From contig JAJWCP010000088.1 in assembly GCA_021617435.1 (NCBI GenBank), positions 1 to 5,756 of the forward strand: a stretch of DNA of 5,756 bases, in the 5' to 3' direction. Position 1 is the first letter of the stretch. The number at the start of each line of letters is the position of its first letter. Of the stretch, positions 1-5,352 are shown piece after piece. The notes under the pieces are model-generated. The model saw only the letters and a program-made list of their open reading frames with translations, was not told the origin of the DNA and did no database searches. Both the position numbers and the translations under genes were made by a program. The DNA comes from Pseudomonadota bacterium. GTDB taxonomy: Bacteria > Pseudomonadota > Alphaproteobacteria > RF32 > CAG-239.

Positions 1-2013
1 GTAATAACGATTTGCATTGTTGCTGATTGCCAAACAATCAGATGGCAACTCGTTAAAAAAGCGCGACGGCGTGTTGTTCTGCCATTGCCCGTAAATGCGA
101 CGGGTAAATGCGGTTAAAATATAAAGTTTTTCGCGGGCGCGAGTAATAGCAACATAGGCTAAACGGCGCTCTTCTTCCAAAGCGTTTTTGCCGCCTTCAT
201 CAAGCGCGCGTTGGTGCGGAAATAAACCTTCTTCCCACCCCGGTAAAAATACCACCTTAAATTCCAGACCTTTGGCGGAGTGTAGCGTAATTAACAACAC
301 TTTGTTAGAATCAACGGCGCTGTCGTTATCCATAACTAAACTTACATGCTCTAAAAAATCGGCCAATGTGGGGTAATTATCAGCATCACCCATTACGCCG
401 ACCAATTCTTTTAAGTTTTCAATACGTCCGGGGGCTTCGGCTGATTTATCATTTTTAAGCATGTCCAAGTAACCGGAATCGTCTAAGACCTGTGCGGCTA
501 AGTCATCAGGGCTGACAATTTGCGCGGCTTTTTGCCATTCTTTGAAGTGTTCCATTAGCTCTGTAAGGGCGGTTTTGCTTTTGCCGGTAATCAAGCCGTT
601 TTCAAGCATTTCATTAACGGCGTCAAACATGGAAATATGGTGCTCACGGGCGTAATCCTGAAATTTTTCAACGCTTTTGGCGCCGATGCCGCGCGCCGGC
701 TTGTTAATAATGCGTTCAAAAGCCAAATCGTCGGCCGGTTGTAAAATTACTCTGAAATAAGCAAGCAAATCGCGCACTTCCTGCCGCTCATAGAATTTGG
801 GACCGCCGATAACCTGATAAGGTATGGCTTCGGCAATAAATTTTTCTTCAAATTCGCGGGTCTGAAAAGCAGTGCGCACCAAAACCGCTATGTCGGAATA
901 TTGGTAGCCGGAGCGCTTTAAGTTTTCAATTTCATCGGCCACGTATTTAGCTTCTTCTTCGCCGTTGTAGGTGCTTATAACCTTAATTTTTTCATTCGGG
1001 CAACGGTTGGCGGGGGAGTTTTCCGCCACTTTGAGGGTTTTGCCGAGTCTTGCCTCGTTGTGTCCGATTAAGTTGGAGGCGGCTCTTAAAATATTGCCGG
1101 TGGAACGGTAATTGCGTTCAAGGCGGATAATTTTAGCGTTGCTGAAATCTTTTTCAAAGCGCAGAATATTTTCAACTTCGGCGCCGCGCCATGAATAAAT
1201 TGATTGGTCGTCATCGCCCACGCAGCATAAGTTATGATGAATTTGTGAGAGCAGGCGCAAAAACATATATTGCGTAACGTTGGTGTCTTGATACTCATCA
1301 ACCATAATGTATTTGAACTGCTCTTGGTATTTTTTTACAATATCTTGGTTTTCAAGCAAAATTTTAAGGGTGTAAAGCAAAATGTCGCCAAAATCAACGC
1401 AGTTAAGCTCAAGCATTCGCGCCTGATATTTTTGATAGACCATTAGCGTGATGTTGTCTTTATTATCGGCGGCAACTTTATCTACCGGAAGATTTTTATC
1501 CTTCCAACGCTGAATTTTATCAACAAAAGCCTGCGGCGGATATTTTTTTTCATCAATACCTTCGGCTTCAATAATTTGTTTAATCAGGCGGCGTTGGTCG
1601 TCTTCGCCCAAAATGGTAAAGTTAGATTTTAAGCCGGCAAGCTCGGCGTGTGAGCGCAAAATTTTAACGCAAATGCTGTGGAATGTGCCAAGCCAAACCG
1701 AATCGGCAACTCCGCCAATAATTTCTTGCACGCGGGTTTTCATTTCTTTGGCGGCGCGGTTGGTAAAGGTAACCACTAAACAATTCCACGGCTCGGCTTT
1801 CATAGTGGCTAAAATGTATGCCAGGCGGGTGGTTAAAACTTTGGTTTTGCCGGTTCCGGCGCCCGATAGCACCAAGAGCGGGCCTTCGGTGGTTTCAACC
1901 GCTTGCCGCTGTTCCGGATTTAAGGTGTTCAGCCACGCATATTCAGGACGCAGAGCGCTGATATTGTCATAATCTTGAGCGGCGGAATCTTCCAAATCAA
2001 AAATGTTGTTCAT
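1..2013 (-). CDS. uvrD: UvrD/PcrA-type ATP-dependent 3'-5' DNA helicase, C-terminus beyond window
   Basis: Superfamily 1A helicase that unwinds DNA 3'-5' using ATP; the family acts in nucleotide-excision and mismatch repair and in clearing replication obstacles, in the cytoplasm. Reading the complement gives 671 uninterrupted codons to the window edge. Visible motifs: Q-motif LNPEQRQAV (residues 31-39), Walker A GAGTGKT (51-57), motif Ia TFTNRAAKEM (82-91), GTFHSICVKILR (109-120), Walker B VDEYQDTN (about 236-243), motif III GDDDQSIYSWRGA (about 265-277), motif IV LERNYRST, motif V TLHSAKGLEF (about 575), then LPGWEEGLFPH, and motif VI EEERRLAYVAITRARE (about 610-626). All catalytic motifs are intact. 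The start is the ATG at 2011-2013: an in-frame TAA lies three codons upstream, and a weak AAGAAG precedes it. Family members are usually 650-780 residues, so only the C-terminal tail seems to be missing. It is divergent from the MoxR gene. The family assignment is firm; the choice of UvrD over PcrA or Rep as a name is convention, favoured by the alphaproteobacterial style. Confidence 0.95.
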   Translation of the reverse strand, partial: MNNIFDLEDSAAQDYDNISALRPEYAWLNTLNPEQRQAVETTEGPLLVLSGAGTGKTKVLTTRLAYILATMKAEPWNCLVVTFTNRAAKEMKTRVQEIIGGVADSVWLGTFHSICVKILRSHAELAGLKSNFTILGEDDQRRLIKQIIEAEGIDEKKYPPQAFVDKIQRWKDKNLPVDKVAADNKDNITLMVYQKYQARMLELNCVDFGDILLYTLKILLENQDIVKKYQEQFKYIMVDEYQDTNVTQYMFLRLLSQIHHNLCCVGDDDQSIYSWRGAEVENILRFEKDFSNAKIIRLERNYRSTGNILRAASNLIGHNEARLGKTLKVAENSPANRCPNEKIKVISTYNGEEEAKYVADEIENLKRSGYQYSDIAVLVRTAFQTREFEEKFIAEAIPYQVIGGPKFYERQEVRDLLAYFRVILQPADDLAFERIINKPARGIGAKSVEKFQDYAREHHISMFDAVNEMLENGLITGKSKTALTELMEHFKEWQKAAQIVSPDDLAAQVLDDSGYLDMLKNDKSAEAPGRIENLKELVGVMGDADNYPTLADFLEHVSLVMDNDSAVDSNKVLLITLHSAKGLEFKVVFLPGWEEGLFPHQRALDEGGKNALEEERRLAYVAITRAREKLYILTAFTRRIYGQWQNNTPSRFFNELPSDCLAISNNANRYY

Positions 2014-2030
2014 GGTGCATTACTTCTTGT

Positions 2031-2059
2031 TTTTTTAACCGATTAGCCATATATATAAT
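2031..2059 (+). promoter_or_regulatory. Candidate promoter for the MoxR-DUF58 pair
   Basis: A perfect TATAAT lies at 2054-2059 in the 83-bp gap between the divergent helicase and MoxR genes. The region 17 bp upstream is only a T-run (2031-2036), so the -35 element is poor. The -10 overlaps the 10-bp palindrome ATAATATTAT (2055-2064), and the minus strand carries GATAAT at 2068-2063, a possible -10 for the helicase gene. The whole stretch is AT-rich, so matches by chance are easy. Confidence 0.3.
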
Positions 2060-2096
2060 ATTATTATCCGAAAGGAAAGATATTTTATAGGCACTT

Positions 2097-3107
2097 ATGA
2101 ACAATTACGAGGTTATTATGTCAGAATTGCGCGATAAAATCATAAATTTAAAAAATCATTTGGAAGAACGGATTGTCGGTCAGGAAGATTTGGTTAAAAA
2201 ATTGCTGATTACCATGCTTGCCGGCGGGCATGCTTTGGTTGAAGGAGCTCCGGGGCTTGCTAAAACCAAAGCGATTAAAACGCTTGCTGACAGTGTAAAT
2301 GCTGATTTCAGCCGCATTCAGTTTACGCCTGATTTGCTACCGTCGGATATTACCGGAAGCGATATATATGTTGCCACTTCCGGTAATTTTGAGTTCAGGC
2401 GCGGACCGATTTTTTCCAACTTTGTGCTCGCCGATGAAATTAACCGAGCGCCCGCTAAGGTACAATCGGCGTTGTTGGAGGCTATGGCGGAATGGCAGGT
2501 TAGCGTTGGCGGCAAACGTTATGCTCTGCCTGAATTATTTATGGTGCTTGCTACCCAAAACCCGATTGAGCATGAAGGAACTTATAATTTGCCGGAAGCG
2601 CAGCTTGACCGTTTTTTATTGTATATAAAAATTAATCAGCCTGATGCTAAAACCGAAAAGAAAATTTTGGAATTGGTGCGCGCGGAAGATAAAGTGGGCA
2701 AGAGTAGATTTTCGGGTAAACAAGAATCGGAAAAATTGTTTGCCAAACTGGATATTGCAGAAATTTTGGCGGCTCAGCGCGAAGTTTTAGATGTGCATAC
2801 TTCTGAAGCGGTGGAGCAATATTTGATTCAGCTGATTATGGGAACCCGCAAGCCGGAAAAATATAACGGCGAGCTTGCCGGCGCGGTTCGATTTGGGGCA
2901 AGTCCGCGCGCCACCATTGCGCTTGATAAGTGCGCTAAAATTAACGCATGGCTCGCAGGGCGCGATTTTGTTACGCCGGAAGATATTCACGCCGTGGTTT
3001 ATGATGTTTTGCGGCATCGTGTAATCTTGAGCTTTGAGGCGCAGGCGGAAGGCATCAGCGCTGATAATGTTATCGGCTCTTTGCTAAAAGCGGTGCCATT
3101 GCCGTAA
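2097..3107 (+). CDS. MoxR-family AAA+ ATPase
   Basis: A 336-residue cytoplasmic AAA+ ATPase of the MoxR family (AAA_3 plus AAA lid). These hexameric ATPases are thought to act as chaperones that remodel or activate partner proteins, often together with VWA or DUF58 proteins. Motifs seen: IVGQE near the N-terminus (26-30), Walker A GAPGLAKT (50-57), FTPDLLPSDITG (76-87, the family's highly conserved segment), Walker B with LADEINRAP (111-119), sensor 1 ATQNP (152-156), the arginine-finger region EAQLDRF (167-173), and sensor 2 GASPRA (267-272) in the lid. All ATPase residues look intact and the length is normal for the family. The start could be 2097 or, with a better-spaced GAGG, 2118. The stop is 16 bp before the DUF58 gene, which implies co-transcription and a shared function. 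The client is unknown. The moxR name is not assigned because the family is broad and methanol oxidation genes are absent. Confidence 0.95.
   Translation: MNNYEVIMSELRDKIINLKNHLEERIVGQEDLVKKLLITMLAGGHALVEGAPGLAKTKAIKTLADSVNADFSRIQFTPDLLPSDITGSDIYVATSGNFEFRRGPIFSNFVLADEINRAPAKVQSALLEAMAEWQVSVGGKRYALPELFMVLATQNPIEHEGTYNLPEAQLDRFLLYIKINQPDAKTEKKILELVRAEDKVGKSRFSGKQESEKLFAKLDIAEILAAQREVLDVHTSEAVEQYLIQLIMGTRKPEKYNGELAGAVRFGASPRATIALDKCAKINAWLAGRDFVTPEDIHAVVYDVLRHRVILSFEAQAEGISADNVIGSLLKAVPLP
2109..2112 (+). promoter_or_regulatory. Internal ribosome binding site that may define the MoxR start
   Basis: GAGG lies five bases before the ATG at 2118, which is codon 8 of the longest reading frame. The first ATG (2097) is preceded only by AGG five bases away, with a better AAGGAAAG (2072-2079) too far upstream. 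The sequence therefore favours, without proving, initiation at 2118 and a protein beginning MSELRDKI. Confidence 0.4.
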
Positions 3108-3123
3108 ACGGAAGGAAACTCCG

Positions 3124-4068
3124 ATGTTTAAATTCAAGAGTCTCTCGGAATTGTTGAAGTCAGAACAAACGCCTAAAATTAATCCGACGTTGGCGGCTGA
3201 TTTTAAGCAGTTGGCTCTGATGCGGCGCTATGTCCCTTATTTGCGCGATTTTAAGCTTAATCAAACCTCATTGCAGGCAGGAGATTCTCGTTCGGCTTTT
3301 AAGGGTAGAGGTATTGAGTTTGAAGAAGTTCGCGCTTATAATTATGGCGATGATGTGCGCGATATTGATTGGCGGGTTACGGCGCGCAAAAATCAGCCGT
3401 TTACCAAACTTTATAATGAGGAAAAAGACCGCGAGGTTTATATTTGGCTTGATTTATCAGCAAAAATGCGCTTTGGCACCAAGCGGGAGTTAAAATCTGT
3501 CACAGCCGCCAAAGTTGCGGCGTTAATCGGTTGGTACGCGCTTGAAAATAAAGACCGTGTTGGAATGGCGGTCTTTGACGGCAGTAAAACGCTTATTTTT
3601 GAGCCTAAGCGCACGGTTGAAAATTTGTTTGCGGTTTTTAAACAGATTGAAAAAATCGCCGCCGAAAGTTTATATCAAACAAACGAATCGGATAGCGCGA
3701 TTAAATCATTAAAACTTTTGCGGCAAAAGGCCAAACATCGGGCGATTGTGTTTGTTATCGGCTCGTTTACCGATATGGAGGCAGAATCGGCGGCGGTGCT
3801 ATCAGGTTTTGCCCGTAATCATGAGCTTTATTTGATAAATGTTTTTGATGAGCTTGAGGCGAAGGCGCCTCCGACGGGCGAATATTTGGCGCAATATCAT
3901 AATCAGAAACAGGTTTTGACGGTGGTCGGAAAAGATTTTGCTGAAGATTATCGTCAATATTTTGCCGAAAAACGCCAAAAAATAAAGAATTTTTGTGCAA
4001 AAATTAATTGCCACTATCGTGATGTAAGGCAAGATTTGCCTATATATAAGCAAATAAAACCCATTTGA
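3124..4068 (+). CDS. DUF58 domain protein (VWA-like), partner of the MoxR ATPase
   Basis: A 314-residue protein with the DUF58 signature: RGIEFEEVRAYNYGDD (62-77) followed by RDIDWRVTARKNQPF (79-93), then a VWA-like core starting EVYIWLDLSAKM (104-115) and continuing through KDRVGMAVFDG (143-153) and AIVFVIGSFTD (207-217). No membrane segment or signal peptide is evident, so it is probably cytoplasmic. AAGGAA (3112-3117) sits just before the ATG, and the gene directly follows the MoxR ATPase, the usual DUF58 arrangement; inferred role: substrate or adaptor of that ATPase. Oddity: the metal-site motif DxSxS reads D110-L-S112-A-K114, with lysine in place of the last serine, and the usual Ser-Asp after the later strand reads Gly-Ser. 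Metal binding may therefore be weakened or lost. The length is in the usual range for compact DUF58 proteins. No obvious terminator follows, so read-through into the TPR gene is possible. Confidence 0.93.
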   Translation: MFKFKSLSELLKSEQTPKINPTLAADFKQLALMRRYVPYLRDFKLNQTSLQAGDSRSAFKGRGIEFEEVRAYNYGDDVRDIDWRVTARKNQPFTKLYNEEKDREVYIWLDLSAKMRFGTKRELKSVTAAKVAALIGWYALENKDRVGMAVFDGSKTLIFEPKRTVENLFAVFKQIEKIAAESLYQTNESDSAIKSLKLLRQKAKHRAIVFVIGSFTDMEAESAAVLSGFARNHELYLINVFDELEAKAPPTGEYLAQYHNQKQVLTVVGKDFAEDYRQYFAEKRQKIKNFCAKINCHYRDVRQDLPIYKQIKPI

Positions 4069-4077
4069 GGGGCGCGA

Positions 4078-4114
4078 TTCAAAACTTGACATAAAAGATT
4101 TATAATGATATTGT
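4078..4114 (+). promoter_or_regulatory. Sigma70-type promoter(s) for the TPR gene
   Basis: TTGACA (4086-4091), 17 bp, then TATTGT (4109-4114) gives a perfect -35 and a 4/6 -10. An overlapping alternative is TTCAAA (4078-4083), 17 bp, then a perfect TATAAT (4101-4106). Either lies in the 88-bp gap after the DUF58 stop, leaving a leader of roughly 35-45 nt before the ATG at 4157. The TPR gene can thus be expressed independently of the MoxR-DUF58 pair. Confidence 0.6.
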
Positions 4115-4156
4115 GTTTTTTACCAATTATTTTGTAACTTTGGAAAAGAGAAGAAA

Positions 4157-5113
4157 ATGGTAAAAATGAACGACAACAACGCCTATAAAAGAGGGCAGGA
4201 ATTATTAGACAGCGGTATGTATAAAGAGGCTGTTGCACAATTTGATGAAGTTTTGAAAGAACAGCCGGATTCATGGAAGGCTATGAACTCCAAGGGTTTT
4301 GCGTTTCAAAAAATGAGCCGTTACACGGATGCGGTTGAATGTTTTGATAAGGCACTTGTGCTTAATCCGAAATCAGTTGAGGTGCTTAACAATAAAGGTG
4401 TTACCCTTTCAATGCGCGGACTTTACAAAGAGGCTATCGCCTGCTTTGATGAGGCTTTTGCCATTGATCAAACCTCGCTTGAGGCATTAAACGGTAAAGC
4501 GATTGCATTGCAACACATGTTTTTGTTCAAAGAAGCTTTGGATGTTTTGGAACAAGCCATGAAGATTGACAACAAACACCCGCAAACCTTGCTCAGCATT
4601 GCGGTTACACTCCAAAAACTTAAACAATATGACCGTTCAATCGCGTTTTTCAAAAAGGTGTTATCATCTGATAAAACCAATGTTAAAGCATGGAACGGTA
4701 TCGGTGTTACCTATCAGTTAATGGGCGATAATGATTCCGCCTTGAAATGTTTTACCAAAATCTTAAATATTAACAGCAGTGAAATTCAGGCATGGATTAG
4801 TATCGGCTTTGTTTATCAAAAAATGTTTAAGTTTAAAGACGCTCTCAAATGTTACAAAAAAGCTCAACAGCTTGTAAATGGTCGTTATCATCACAAAATG
4901 TATGACGGTTTGGCTTCGTGCTTAACTAAATTGTCTGAATTTGATCAGGCGATTGAAGTTTACAAACAAATCTTTCAGCATGAAGAAGGTAAAAAGAAGT
5001 GGGATGCTCAGCGTTCTATTAAATTTGTAAACAAGCTGAAACGTAAAAAAGCTATCGGAACTTTGCCGGATATTATGGCATCAGCTGAGACTGAAGGTGG
5101 TTCGGAAGAATAA
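4157..5113 (+). CDS. TPR-repeat protein (about eight tandem repeats)
   Basis: A 318-residue soluble protein made almost entirely of 34-residue tetratricopeptide repeats, a fold that serves as a protein-protein scaffold. Repeats begin at about residues 7, 41, 75, 109, 143, 177 and 211, with a degenerate eighth at about 249-275. They show the usual small and aromatic positions, for example GFAFQKMSRYTDAVECFDKAL and GVTYQLMGDNDSALKCFTKIL. There is no signal peptide or membrane helix, so it is probably cytoplasmic. The C-terminal tail is first basic (VNKLKRKKAIG, 291-301) and then acidic (ETEGGSEE). The start at 4157 follows the purine-rich AGAGAAGAAA; a second in-frame ATG lies at codon 4 (4166). 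It has its own promoter and a terminator immediately after, so it is a single-gene unit. TPR proteins commonly occur near MoxR/VWA loci, so a link to the upstream pair is plausible but is inferred from position only. The binding partner is unknown. Confidence 0.93.
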   Translation: MVKMNDNNAYKRGQELLDSGMYKEAVAQFDEVLKEQPDSWKAMNSKGFAFQKMSRYTDAVECFDKALVLNPKSVEVLNNKGVTLSMRGLYKEAIACFDEAFAIDQTSLEALNGKAIALQHMFLFKEALDVLEQAMKIDNKHPQTLLSIAVTLQKLKQYDRSIAFFKKVLSSDKTNVKAWNGIGVTYQLMGDNDSALKCFTKILNINSSEIQAWISIGFVYQKMFKFKDALKCYKKAQQLVNGRYHHKMYDGLASCLTKLSEFDQAIEVYKQIFQHEEGKKKWDAQRSIKFVNKLKRKKAIGTLPDIMASAETEGGSEE

Positions 5114-5131
5114 GCTAAACGCAGTTAAACT

Positions 5132-5167
5132 AAAGCGTCCGTATAATTTTGCGGGCGCTTTTATTTT
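5132..5167 (+). terminator. Intrinsic terminator of the TPR gene
   Basis: AAAGCGTCCG (5132-5141) pairs with CGGGCGCTTT (5152-5161), a 10-bp stem with one G-U pair and a 10-nt loop, followed by a T-rich run to 5167. It starts 18 bp after the TPR stop codon and lies upstream of the tRNA promoter, so it separates the two units. Confidence 0.85.
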
Positions 5168-5188
5168 TAAGAGTTTAGCAAAAAGTGT

Positions 5189-5216
5189 TTGACATTAAAA
5201 ATTTTTATTGTAATAT
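5189..5216 (+). promoter_or_regulatory. tRNA-Ala promoter with GC-rich discriminator
   Basis: TTGACA (5189-5194, perfect -35), a 16-bp spacer, then TAATAT (5211-5216, 4/6 to the -10 consensus). The bases immediately after, GCCCGC (5217-5222), form a GC-rich discriminator, typical of stable-RNA promoters under stringent (ppGpp/DksA) control in proteobacteria. Transcription would begin about 12-15 nt before the mature tRNA. Confidence 0.7.
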
Positions 5217-5236
5217 GCCCGCATACCATCACTGAT

Positions 5237-5312
5237 GGGGTTGTAGCTCAGTTGGGAGAGCGCCTCAATGGCATTGAGGAGGTCAGGGGTTCGATTCCCC
5301 TCAGCTCCACCA
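5237..5312 (+). tRNA. tRNA-Ala, anticodon GGC
   Basis: A full 76-nt cloverleaf. Acceptor GGGGTTG pairs with CAGCTCC (G-U at two positions). D-arm GCTC/GAGC has loop AGTTGGGA. Anticodon stem CCTCA/TGAGG has the 7-nt loop ATGGCAT, so the anticodon is GGC, which reads alanine codons GCC and GCT. T-arm AGGGG/CCCCT has loop TTCGATT. Discriminator A73 is followed by an encoded CCA (5310-5312). It stands alone as a single-gene transcription unit between its promoter and the hairpin terminator at 5318. Confidence 0.98.
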
Positions 5313-5317
5313 ATAAT

Positions 5318-5352
5318 AAAAATACTCAGTCTTAATGACTGAGTATTTTTTT
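5318..5352. terminator. Strong, probably bidirectional terminator between tRNA-Ala and the converging pilin-like frame
   Basis: A perfect 14-bp stem, with core ATACTCAGTC (5322-5331) pairing with GACTGAGTAT (5337-5346) and flanking A/T pairs, closes a 5-nt loop TTAAT (5332-5336). T7 follows on the plus strand, and the A-run on the left gives a U-run for minus-strand transcripts. It ends the tRNA transcript. The stop codon of the opposing prepilin-like frame (TAA, complement of 5332-5334) lies inside the loop. Confidence 0.9.

Noticed and set aside
188..376. Plus-strand 62-codon open frame
   Set aside because: It overlaps the helicase motif V/VI coding region on the opposite strand; the composition is that of a shadow frame.
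1613..1972. Plus-strand 119-codon open frame
   Set aside because: It is antisense to the N-terminal helicase motifs, including Walker A, and its peptide has no recognisable domain; it is a shadow of the helicase gene.
2299..2628. Plus-strand 109-codon frame inside the MoxR gene
   Set aside because: It is out of frame with the clear AAA+ coding sequence and its peptide is not domain-like.
4086..4106. TTGACA followed by TATAAT as one promoter
   Set aside because: The spacer would be only 9 bp; each hexamer instead pairs with another partner at 17 bp spacing.
4014..4274. Minus-strand 86-codon frame spanning the DUF58/TPR intergenic gap
   Set aside because: It runs antisense to both gene ends and to the promoter, with no ribosome site or family resemblance.
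4157..5113. Tandem DNA repeat array
   Set aside because: The 102-bp periodicity reflects 34-residue TPR units with diverged codons, not a recent DNA tandem duplication.
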